A stretch of DNA of 64,000 nt from Burkholderiales bacterium (GTDB lineage Bacteria; Pseudomonadota; Gammaproteobacteria; Burkholderiales; SG8-39). The notes under the pieces were generated by a model. The model was not told where the DNA came from. It worked only from the letters and a program-made list of their open reading frames with translations, and made no database searches. The stretch lies in the NCBI GenBank assembly GCA_014860445.1, contig JACZJT010000027.1, positions 89,927 through 153,926 of the forward strand, written 5' to 3'. This document shows, piece by piece, positions 1 to 7,655 of the stretch (the first letter of the stretch is position 1; every line of letters begins with the position of its first letter). A program made the translations under genes and the position numbers.

Positions 1-1548
1 CTCGTCGTCCGGCACCAGCGCGATGAGTTGCTGCGCGAAGCAATTGAGCACGTCGGCCAGATTTCGGACGTCATCAAGAAAAGCACCCACTTCGCCATGC
101 TTGCCAACCAGCCGACCTATGTGGACAGCATCATCAAGGATGTGGGCAGCCACGGGAATCTGGAGAAAGTCAGGATACTGGCCAAGGACGGCACCATTAT
201 TCACTCCACTTACCAGGCCGAACTCGGCTCAACGGTGGACCGCAAAGCCGAAGGCTGCGTCCTTTGCCACCGCAGCGATGCGCCGCTGGAGCCGATTCCG
301 CAGACCCAGCGCACGCGGCTCTTTTCCACGCCGGACGGACGGCCGAGGCTGGGGGCGATGGACGTGATTCGCAACGAACCCTCCTGCTATACCGCGAACT
401 GTCATGTGCACAGCAAGGCGCAATCGGTACTGGGCGTCCTCGACATCGTCTATTCGCTTGATGACCTTGATCGAAAGATGCGCATCAACGCGATCAACAT
501 GGTTCTGCTGTCAATCGGATTCATCATCATCGCCGCCCTCAGCGTGGGGTTTTTCGTGCACCGACTGGTCTATGTGCCCCTGCGCGATTTGGAGGCTGGA
601 GCCAGGCGACTGTCTTCTGGAAATCTGGACGAGACCATCCCGGTGCGCAGCCAGGATGAATTCGGCCAACTGGCGGGTTCGTTCAATTCCATGACCGTGG
701 CGCTGCGCAATTCCCAGGCGGAACTGCGCGAATGGGGCCACACGCTGGAACAGAAGGTCGAGAAGCGAACGCAGGAATTGCGTATCGCCGAGGCCGAAAC
801 CGCGCGCACCGAGAAACTGGCATCGGTCGGCCTGCTTGCGGCCGGGATCGCGCACGAACTGAACAACCCGCTTACCGGGGTGCTTACCTTCACCACCTTG
901 TTGCGCAAAAAAATGCCGGAGGGAACCCCGGACGCCGAAGATCTCGATCTGGTAATCCGGGAAACCAAACGCTGCGCGACCATCATCAGGCGGCTCCTGG
1001 ATTTCGCGCGGGAAAAAACCCCGGAGAAGAGTTTTGCCGATCTCAACCAGGTGATCGAAGACACGGCGCGGATTGTCGAGCGGCCCGCGTCATTTCGAGA
1101 TATTGAAATTGCCATGAATCTCGACCCGAACCTGCCGCAGGTCTGGGTTGATGCCGACCTGATCAAGCAGGTCATCATGAACATGTTGGTCAACGCCCAG
1201 CATGCGATCGAGCACGAAGGCAATATTACGGTTCGCAGCCGCCTGTTTCCGCAGCCGCGGAGTCCCGAGCCGGGAATGGAGCCGGTGAACATGGTGGAAA
1301 TCTCCGTGATCGATACAGGATGCGGTATTCCGGAAAAAAACCTCAAGCGGATTTTCGATCCGTTTTTCACGTCGAAAGAAGTGGGCAAGGGCACCGGGCT
1401 GGGCTTGTCGGTGAGTCATGGGATCGTAAGGGCCCACGGCGGGGCCATCGAGGTGGAAAGCGTCGTCGGAAGCGGGTCAACCTTCCGCATTTATTTGCCC
1501 GTGGAACCTCCCGCGGGCGAGGCGCAAAGCAGCAGGAGCTATCAATGA
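1..1548 (+). CDS. Membrane sensor histidine kinase with periplasmic haem-c sensor (5' partial)
   Basis: The frame is open to base 1, so the true start lies outside the window; TTG at 28 is only the first possible start inside it. Counting from 28, a periplasmic sensor holds a CVLCH haem site (77-81) and a Cx4CH site (C120-H126). Then come a TM segment (about 157-178), HAMP, a coiled coil, HisKA with the phospho-accepting H276 in AHELNNP, and an HATPase domain with DTGCG and GTGLGLS boxes. The first TM is presumably in the missing part. It autophosphorylates at the inner membrane in response to a periplasmic signal, and haem c in the sensor suggests redox or gas sensing (inference). The stop overlaps the next start as ATGA, so the sigma-54 activator downstream is its likely partner. 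It is a paralogue of the kinase at 7656. Confidence 0.9.
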   Translation, partial: LVVRHQRDELLREAIEHVGQISDVIKKSTHFAMLANQPTYVDSIIKDVGSHGNLEKVRILAKDGTIIHSTYQAELGSTVDRKAEGCVLCHRSDAPLEPIPQTQRTRLFSTPDGRPRLGAMDVIRNEPSCYTANCHVHSKAQSVLGVLDIVYSLDDLDRKMRINAINMVLLSIGFIIIAALSVGFFVHRLVYVPLRDLEAGARRLSSGNLDETIPVRSQDEFGQLAGSFNSMTVALRNSQAELREWGHTLEQKVEKRTQELRIAEAETARTEKLASVGLLAAGIAHELNNPLTGVLTFTTLLRKKMPEGTPDAEDLDLVIRETKRCATIIRRLLDFAREKTPEKSFADLNQVIEDTARIVERPASFRDIEIAMNLDPNLPQVWVDADLIKQVIMNMLVNAQHAIEHEGNITVRSRLFPQPRSPEPGMEPVNMVEISVIDTGCGIPEKNLKRIFDPFFTSKEVGKGTGLGLSVSHGIVRAHGGAIEVESVVGSGSTFRIYLPVEPPAGEAQSSRSYQ

Positions 1549-2972
1549 AAGCCAGGATACTGGTGGTCGACGACGAAGAGATCGTCGTCAGAAGTTGCCT
1601 ACGCATTCTGGGCGATGACGGCGAATATGAAGTCGAGGCAGTGCGGGACGGCATGGAGGCATTGAGGAAGATCGACGAGAATCATTTTGACGCGCTCATC
1701 CTCGACATCATGATGCCGAAGATGGACGGGCTCGAGGTGCTGCGCCGGGTGAAAGAGACGCATCCTGACATCGACGTCATCATGGTCACCGGACTGTCCC
1801 AGATCGAGACCGCGGTGCGCTCGATGAAGCTCGGGGCCTTCGACTACCTGTCCAAGCCCTTCGATCCTGACGAGCTCAAACTCGTGGTGAAACGTGCCAT
1901 CGAGCGGCGCAAGCTGATGCAGGAGAACACGGAACTCAGGAGCGAAGTCAGCTCCAAGTACCGCTTCGAGAATATCATCGGGGCCAGTCCGCAGATGCAG
2001 AACGTCTACCGGCTGATCGCGAAATGCGCGCCGACCAACAGCACGGTGATGCTGACCGGCGAGAGCGGAACCGGCAAGGAGTTGATCGCGCGCGCGATCC
2101 ACTACAACAGCCTGCGCAAGGACAAGCCTTTCGTGGCGGTCGATTGCAATTCGCTCAGCGAGAACCTCCTCGAGAGCGAGATGTTCGGACACGTAAAGGG
2201 CTCGTTTACCGGCGCCGTAACCAACAAGAAAGGCATGTTCGAAGTCGCGGAAAGCGGGACTCTGTTTCTGGATGAGATCGGCAATGTCTCGCTTACCACC
2301 CAGGCCAAGCTCTTGCGCGTCATACAGGAACGGGAGTTCAAGGCGGTGGGCGATACGCGGACGCAGAGCGCCAACTTCCGTCTGATCACCGCCACGAACA
2401 AGGATCTGAAGGCAATGGTGGCAGAAGGAACCTTTCGCGAGGATCTTTTTTACCGCATCAATATATTTCCCATTCCGATACCGCCGCTGAGGGAGCGTCG
2501 GGACGACATCGCACCTCTGGCTTTCCATTTTCTAAACGTCTTCAACGCGGAGTTGGGGAAGCAAGTCAGCGAGTTCTCCGAAGGGGCGATGAGCGCCCTG
2601 GTGCACCATGACTGGCCAGGCAATGTGCGCGAACTGGAGAATACGGTTCACCGCGCCGTGATCCTGGCCGCAGACAAGGTCGTTCGGCAGGCGCACCTGA
2701 CCAACATTGTCGACATGCTTCCGCGGCTCGATCTGGACGTCCCCATGACCAGCGACGAGCTCAAACGGATCAAGAAAGTGGCGCGGGAAAAGTCGGTGGA
2801 AAGCATTGAGAAACTGTTCGTTCTGGAGGCGCTCAAGCGCAACGCGTGGAACGTAACGCGAAGCGCCGAGGAAACCGGAATGCAGCGCGCCAATTTCCAG
2901 GCGCTGATGAAAAAGTACGATATCCGCATCCGCGGTACCGAGCAAAATCCCGTCGACTCACCCTCCGAATAG
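1545..2972 (+). CDS. NtrC-family sigma-54-dependent response regulator
   Basis: The 475-residue protein starts at ATG 1545, which overlaps the kinase stop and has AGGAG 6 bases upstream; an in-frame extension to 1320 lies inside the kinase gene and is rejected. An N-terminal receiver has D10/D11, phospho-acceptor D54 and K104. The AAA+ domain has Walker A GESGTGKE (172-179), a sigma-54 contact loop GSFTGA (219-224, Ser where Ala is usual) and Walker B FLDEIG. A Fis-type helix-turn-helix with MQRANFQALMKKY sits at the C-terminus. On phosphorylation it should hexamerise and open sigma-54 promoters. Its targets are probably the cytochrome/NrfD operons downstream (inference); I could not find a convincing -24/-12 site. 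Confidence 0.93.
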   Translation: MKARILVVDDEEIVVRSCLRILGDDGEYEVEAVRDGMEALRKIDENHFDALILDIMMPKMDGLEVLRRVKETHPDIDVIMVTGLSQIETAVRSMKLGAFDYLSKPFDPDELKLVVKRAIERRKLMQENTELRSEVSSKYRFENIIGASPQMQNVYRLIAKCAPTNSTVMLTGESGTGKELIARAIHYNSLRKDKPFVAVDCNSLSENLLESEMFGHVKGSFTGAVTNKKGMFEVAESGTLFLDEIGNVSLTTQAKLLRVIQEREFKAVGDTRTQSANFRLITATNKDLKAMVAEGTFREDLFYRINIFPIPIPPLRERRDDIAPLAFHFLNVFNAELGKQVSEFSEGAMSALVHHDWPGNVRELENTVHRAVILAADKVVRQAHLTNIVDMLPRLDLDVPMTSDELKRIKKVAREKSVESIEKLFVLEALKRNAWNVTRSAEETGMQRANFQALMKKYDIRIRGTEQNPVDSPSE

Positions 2973-3405
2973 ATTTCGCGCTGTGTTGTAAGCAACCGGG
3001 GTGAGGCGCGACCCTCCTCGAGTTCACGCATTCTTTCCCAGCGGCAATCAGCCGCCGCATAACGGCCAGGCGCTTCTCATTGAACTCTGCCGGCCTCATG
3101 CAGAGTATCAAAACCCTCTTTGACAATTATCAAGCGGACGCGCACCGTCGCGCGCAAAATTTGATCAACCGATATTCTTTTTTTATTGCTGCATGCGTTT
3201 TGCAGGGTGTGAATGAACAGGCTCAGGAAAGAAAACGACGACAGACGCGAGCGGTGGGCGCGAACTATCAAGCAACCACCTCGCGCACGCTCAGGTCACC
3301 ACCCGAAAGACGCAATCCACAATTCAACCGCTGTTCTCGGCGGGTCAAATCCGAAAGTTTTCATCGTACAGATTATTGCTTGCCAAGCATTGACGGAGGC
3401 TTGAA
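2973..3405. other. 433-bp non-coding gap upstream of the REC-GcvH gene
   Basis: I see no convincing gene here; the open frames have biased composition and lack a ribosome-binding site. An AT-rich patch around 3150-3190 contains TTGATC, 17 bases, then TATTGC, a weak sigma-70-like pair. A perfect TTGACA at 3120 has no matching -10. A clear GGAGG site at about 3391-3396 serves the gene at 3406. The gap probably holds the promoter of the operon that begins at 3406. Confidence 0.45.
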
Positions 3406-4581
3406 ATGGTTCTCTTAATTGTGGTTCTCACCATCATTGTCTTCATACTGGTGGATTTTTCGCTGCGCGTATATTTTCAAAGAAGGCAGGCGCTGAAACT
3501 CAAGAAAGAGCGCGAAGAAGCGCTTGATATTGGACTGAGGCTCGACTATTCGGAAGAGGCAAAAACGCTCAAACGCGTGGAGGTCAAAGATCCGAAAGCG
3601 CGAATACTGGCCGTTGACGATGAGTCGATCATCCTGGACAGCTTCCGGAAGATTCTGGTCGTCGCGGGCTATAGCATCGATACGGTAGAAAAAGGCCGGG
3701 AAGCGCTGGGTCTGATTCTGAAGAATGAATACGACTTCGTCTTTACCGATCTGAAAATGCCGGAAATGGACGGGCTGGAAGTTACCAAGGCCGTGAAACA
3801 CCTGCGTCCCGATATCGATGTGATCGTCATCACCGGCTATGCGTCGATCGATACCGCGGTAGAAACCATGAAGTACGGGGCAATGGATTACGTCCAAAAG
3901 CCGTTCACAGAGGACGAGTTGATCCAGTTTTTCAACAAATCCGTGATCAAGCGCAGGGACCGCATCGAACGGGAAATGAAGCCGACTGTGCGGCTGATCA
4001 CCGCTTCAACCACCGAATCAGGGTCGCGACGCGAATTCAACGTGCCCGCGGGAATCTTCGTTTCCCGCAATCACACCTGGGTCAATGTGGAAATGAACGG
4101 CATCGCTCGTGTTGGAATCGACGACTTCGTGCGCAAGATCATCAAACAGATCGACAAGGTGGAACTGCCCAAACCAAACAAGGACGTAAAGCGGGGTGAC
4201 CCGCTCTTCTCGATTACGCACAACGGACACACCATCGACGTCGCATCGCCGATCAGCGGAAAGGTCACAATGATCAACAAGGAACATCTTGAACACCCGG
4301 ATCTGATCGCGCTGAGTCCGTTCGAGTTGAGTTGGATGTGTTGCATCGATCCGTCCGACCTAGCGGAAGAATTGCACTCCCTGAAGATCGGCGCCGATAC
4401 CATCAACTGGTATCGCGAGGAAATTGACAAATACGCCGAGCTCGCAAAAGGAATCGAACAGGACGGCGCCGCGGGAACGCCGACAGTCCGAGGCGCGGAC
4501 AAGGCAGCAGATCAAAAAGCGGACGAAAGGCTGGTCGAAGCGTTTGCCAATGCCTTTCTGCGCCGGCGGATAGCAGCCTGA
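3406..4581 (+). CDS. Membrane-anchored receiver protein fused to a GcvH-like (lipoyl-less) domain
   Basis: The 391-residue protein has one N-terminal TM helix (about 2-24), a charged linker, a receiver domain (about 64-185; D71/D72, phospho-acceptor D115, K165) and then a glycine-cleavage-H-like fold (about 217-300, with HTWVNVE, VGIDDF and ASPISG signatures). No lysine lies between 263 and 286, so the lipoyl lysine, expected near G274, is absent and the domain cannot carry lipoate in the usual way. There is no DNA-binding output. It sits just before the cytochrome/NrfD genes, so it may couple phosphorylation to that membrane complex rather than to transcription (inference). The start has GGAGG upstream. 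The C-terminal 40 residues are low-complexity, rich in Ala, Asp and Lys. Confidence 0.85.
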   Translation: MVLLIVVLTIIVFILVDFSLRVYFQRRQALKLKKEREEALDIGLRLDYSEEAKTLKRVEVKDPKARILAVDDESIILDSFRKILVVAGYSIDTVEKGREALGLILKNEYDFVFTDLKMPEMDGLEVTKAVKHLRPDIDVIVITGYASIDTAVETMKYGAMDYVQKPFTEDELIQFFNKSVIKRRDRIEREMKPTVRLITASTTESGSRREFNVPAGIFVSRNHTWVNVEMNGIARVGIDDFVRKIIKQIDKVELPKPNKDVKRGDPLFSITHNGHTIDVASPISGKVTMINKEHLEHPDLIALSPFELSWMCCIDPSDLAEELHSLKIGADTINWYREEIDKYAELAKGIEQDGAAGTPTVRGADKAADQKADERLVEAFANAFLRRRIAA

Positions 4582-4623
4582 ACCGGTCGTAGGCGCTCAG
4601 TCGAATATCCGAAAGGGGTAGCC

Positions 4624-5154
4624 ATGTTCAAGTATCTCGCTGCAGCCGGCTCGTTGATTCTTCTCCTCGCGGTCAGCCTGCCGTGCAAATCGGACACACT
4701 CGCGATTCCGTCGGTAAAGAGCTTTCCTTCCTCGGTGGGCGAGGTGACGTTTACCCATGAGATGCACATCAAGGACCGCGGGATCCAGTGCGTCGAGTGC
4801 CACCATTCGCTGAATGCAAAGCCCCTGGGCGCGCCGCGAACAGCAGATGTCAAATCCTCATCGGCCAAATGCCCGATAAATGTCAAGACGTTAAATACCC
4901 CTCATCCCGACTATTTCAAATCCTCCTCGATCAAATGCGCGATTTGTCATATCGATTCGGATACGACGAAAGAGAGTGCGTACACGTGCTCGGGATGCCA
5001 TCGCACCAATCCGGTAAACATTGCCGATGAAACGCTCAGTTCGAAAGTGGTGGTTCACAAGCAGTGCTGGAAATGCCACCAGGTGGGTGTGGGCAAGGAA
5101 GCCGGCAGCGCTTGCGAAAAATGCCATTCCGGCGAAAAAACCCTGGATCGATGA
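4624..5154 (+). CDS. Periplasmic pentahaem cytochrome c (c3/c7-like), Hmc-type complex subunit
   Basis: The 176-residue protein has a Sec signal peptide (about 1-22) and five CxxCH haem sites (56-60, 105-109, 122-126, 148-152, 164-168). Extra histidines such as H45, H48 and H61 could be distal ligands. HEMHIKDRGIQCVECH resembles class III cytochromes. It is far smaller than the 16-haem HmcA of sulfate reducers. AAAGGGG precedes the ATG. As the first gene of the 4624-7457 operon, it should exchange electrons in the periplasm with the ferredoxin and NrfD subunits that follow. The partner donor or acceptor is not evident. Confidence 0.85.
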   Translation: MFKYLAAAGSLILLLAVSLPCKSDTLAIPSVKSFPSSVGEVTFTHEMHIKDRGIQCVECHHSLNAKPLGAPRTADVKSSSAKCPINVKTLNTPHPDYFKSSSIKCAICHIDSDTTKESAYTCSGCHRTNPVNIADETLSSKVVVHKQCWKCHQVGVGKEAGSACEKCHSGEKTLDR

Positions 5155-5191
5155 TATTCAGTCAATGCGCCGTATCTAGATAGGACATATC

Positions 5192-6076
5192 GTGGATAGA
5201 AGACAGTTTTTCATGGCAACGGCTACCGTAGCTGCAGGCGGCGTACCCAACCTCAACATCAAAGCCGACACTGCGATACCGCCCAAGGAATTCGTGGGTG
5301 TACTCGTCGATACAACCCGGTGCATCGGGTGCAGGTCCTGCGAAGTCGCCTGCTCGGAAGCGCAGAGCAACTTTGTCCCGGATACGAAGAACGACAATGC
5401 ACTTGAAAAGATCAGGGATACAAGCGAAAAGCAGTACACGATCGTGAATCGATTCGAAACGGAAAAAGGCCCTGTATTCGTAAAGAAGAACTGCCTGCAT
5501 TGCTGGCAGCCCGCATGCGCGGCTGCGTGTTTAGTAAACGCAATGCTCAAGACCAAGGAAGGGCCGGTGACCTGGGACGGGGATAAGTGCATGGGATGCC
5601 GGTTTTGCATGATTTCGTGCCCGTTCGACATCCCGAAATTCGAGTATTCCGGGTGGAATCCGAGAATTATGAAATGCACCATGTGCTACGAGCGATTGCA
5701 GGAGGGAAAGAAACCCGCCTGCGTGGAGGCCTGTCCGACGGACACCCTGATGTTTGGCCAGAAGAGAGAGCTGATGGAAATTGCGCGGCATCGTGTGTAC
5801 AGCCATCCGGACAAATATGTGCATCACATCTACGGTGAAAACGAAGTGGGAGGAACGGGCTGGCTGTACCTGTCCTCCGTTCCGTTTGACCAGATCGGGT
5901 TTAGAACCGACCTCGGAACCATACCCTATCCGGAATACACGAGAGAATTTCTTATTTCCATTCCGCTCATTGAATTCGGTGTCCCGGCGTTCTTGCTGGC
6001 ACTGAATATGCTGACAGATAGAAAAGACGAAGTGCGTGAAGAGGACGGCTGGACAGAGACAGGGGCGGACAAATGA
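5192..6076 (+). CDS. Tat-exported four-cluster ferredoxin subunit, HybA/HmcB-like
   Basis: This 294-residue protein starts at GTG 5192 with AGGA 6 bases upstream. DRRQFFMATA at the N-terminus is a Tat motif. Four ferredoxin-type cysteine clusters follow: CIGCRSCEVAC, CLHCWQPACAAAC, CMGCRFCMISC and CTMCYE...CVEAC, enough for four [4Fe-4S] centres. A hydrophobic segment near 250-270 anchors the C-terminus, as in HybA and HmcB. It would relay electrons between the periplasmic cytochrome and the NrfD-like membrane subunit, whose ATG overlaps its TGA. Confidence 0.9.
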   Translation: MDRRQFFMATATVAAGGVPNLNIKADTAIPPKEFVGVLVDTTRCIGCRSCEVACSEAQSNFVPDTKNDNALEKIRDTSEKQYTIVNRFETEKGPVFVKKNCLHCWQPACAAACLVNAMLKTKEGPVTWDGDKCMGCRFCMISCPFDIPKFEYSGWNPRIMKCTMCYERLQEGKKPACVEACPTDTLMFGQKRELMEIARHRVYSHPDKYVHHIYGENEVGGTGWLYLSSVPFDQIGFRTDLGTIPYPEYTREFLISIPLIEFGVPAFLLALNMLTDRKDEVREEDGWTETGADK

Positions 6077-7269
6077 ATACAGCGGCAATCCCCACGAACG
6101 AACTTGTTCGGTTTGCGAAATTCTTCCTGCAGGAATTGAAGCCCCGCGGCAAGTGGCTGACCCCGTTCAATGTCATTTCCATCCCGGTCATTCTCGTCGG
6201 ACTGGTGATTCTCTATTTTCGCTTTACGCTGGGACTGGGGGCGGTCACCAACCTGTCTCAACAGTATCCGTTCGGGTTCTGGATCGGCTTCGACGTAATG
6301 ACCGGTGTGGCACTTGCCGGCGGCGCTTATGTCCTCTGCTTCGTCGTATATGTGCTGAGAATTGAGAAATATCATTCAATCCTCAAGGTGACGATACTGA
6401 ACGGGCTGTTGGCGTACATTTTCTATTCGGGCGCTCTGTTGCTGGATTTGGGAAGACCCTGGCACATCATAAATCCGATCATCGGAAACTCATTCGGATA
6501 CAACTCCGTTCTGTTTCTGGTGGCATGGCACTTCCTTCTCTATACGGGCGCGCTGTTTCTGGAATTTTCGCCAACCATTGCCGAGTGGGCGCACTGGGAA
6601 AAACTGCGCAAGTTTCTCACCAGCATGACGCTGGGCACGGTGATAGTGGGCATCACGCTCTCGATGCTCCACCAATCCGGCATCGGCGCGATGTTTTTGA
6701 TGGCCAAACCGAAAATTCATCCGCTCTGGTATTCCGAATACATCCCGCTCCTGTATTTTGTATCCAGCATTTTCGGTGGACTGGCGATGGTCATATTCGA
6801 GGGAACCATGAGTTCCAAGATCTTCAGCAACCTGATCGGCCAAAAAACCCACCATTCTCATAACGACATCATCCTGGGTCTGGCCAAGGGTGCGGCCATC
6901 ACCATGTTTGTCTACTATTTTTTCCTGGCATTTATTTTCATGCACGGGGAAAAATGGACGCTGATCAATACGTCCTGGGGCTATTGGTATCTGGTTGAGG
7001 TGATCGGTTTTGTGCTGGTCCCGTGCTTTATGTTTGCCTACGGTGTGAGAAACAAGCGATTCGGCGTAATCAAGACGGCGGCAATCATGACCGTGTTGGG
7101 CGTCATCCTCAACCGGCAGAATGTATGTCTGATCGCCTACAACTGGTATGTCGTGGACAAGTACTATCCGTCGTGGCAGGAGCTAACCGTGACGCTCATG
7201 GTTGTCTTTGTGGAAATATGGGTCTTCAGGTGGATAGTGACCCGCATGTCGGTATTCAGCAAGGAATAG
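6073..7269 (+). CDS. NrfD/HybB/HmcC-like polytopic quinone-interacting membrane subunit
   Basis: The 398-residue protein has about ten predicted TM helices and no cofactor motif, as in the NrfD/PsrC superfamily that binds menaquinone or ubiquinone. Family-type segments include LLDLGRPW and FYLVEVIGF-like helices with LNRQNVCLI near the C-terminus. It starts inside the preceding stop (ATGA), so the two are translationally coupled. Together with the cytochrome and ferredoxin it forms a transmembrane electron conduit of the Hmc/Hyb/Qrc kind. Direction of electron flow cannot be read from the sequence. Confidence 0.9.
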   Translation: MNTAAIPTNELVRFAKFFLQELKPRGKWLTPFNVISIPVILVGLVILYFRFTLGLGAVTNLSQQYPFGFWIGFDVMTGVALAGGAYVLCFVVYVLRIEKYHSILKVTILNGLLAYIFYSGALLLDLGRPWHIINPIIGNSFGYNSVLFLVAWHFLLYTGALFLEFSPTIAEWAHWEKLRKFLTSMTLGTVIVGITLSMLHQSGIGAMFLMAKPKIHPLWYSEYIPLLYFVSSIFGGLAMVIFEGTMSSKIFSNLIGQKTHHSHNDIILGLAKGAAITMFVYYFFLAFIFMHGEKWTLINTSWGYWYLVEVIGFVLVPCFMFAYGVRNKRFGVIKTAAIMTVLGVILNRQNVCLIAYNWYVVDKYYPSWQELTVTLMVVFVEIWVFRWIVTRMSVFSKE

Positions 7270-7283
7270 AGTAAGGATGCGCG

Positions 7284-7457
7284 ATGGAATATTACAGCTA
7301 CATAAATATCTTCGAGACAAAAGGCCTGGCATATCTCCTGTTGTTGTCGTTTCTGGTTTTGGGTGTGCTCCTGATCAGGTACCTCTCGGGCCCTGAAAGG
7401 AAGGACGCTGCACGGAAACGGGAAAGCGATTCGACAAACAGTTACGAAGGCTTTTAG
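7284..7457 (+). CDS. Small single-TM subunit (57 aa), HmcD-like by position
   Basis: This short frame begins 14 bases after the NrfD stop, with TAAGGA upstream of the ATG. It encodes MEYYSYINIFETKGLAYLLL..., one TM helix (about 15-35), then a charged tail ending NSYEGF. Hmc operons of sulfate reducers carry a similar tiny membrane protein directly after HmcC, which supports it being real. It is below the usual size cut-off of gene finders. It is probably an assembly or stabilising subunit of the NrfD complex. Confidence 0.72.
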   Translation: MEYYSYINIFETKGLAYLLLLSFLVLGVLLIRYLSGPERKDAARKRESDSTNSYEGF

Positions 7458-7655
7458 CTTGTCGAATTGGCGGACCGGATATGCGGATGCGTATTGCGTC
7501 AACGCCCCGGCCTGTAGCATTCCAGTTGGCGCATGCGCATACGGCTTCGGCTAAAAGCCCTTTCTGCCCGGTGCGCGGCGTGTTTTGTCGGCCGTAACCG
7601 ATCTCTTGAGTTAATTGACGCGCGATGATTTGAAGCATCGGCATCTGGAATCCAA
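7458..7655. other. Intergenic region between the Hmc-like operon and second kinase
   Basis: No gene is visible in these 198 bases. A GC-rich palindromic stretch GGCGCATGCGC lies at about 7527-7537. No clear -35/-10 pair and no strong ribosome site precede the ATG at 7656 (upstream bases CTGGAATCCAA, GGA about 9 bases away). Confidence 0.4.

Noticed and set aside
3080..3418. 112-codon frame in the gap before the REC-GcvH gene
   Set aside because: No ribosome site, no domain, and it runs out of frame into the next gene start.
4036..4305. A functional glycine cleavage H protein
   Set aside because: The lipoyl lysine is missing, no gcvT/gcvP genes adjoin, and the domain is fused to a receiver.
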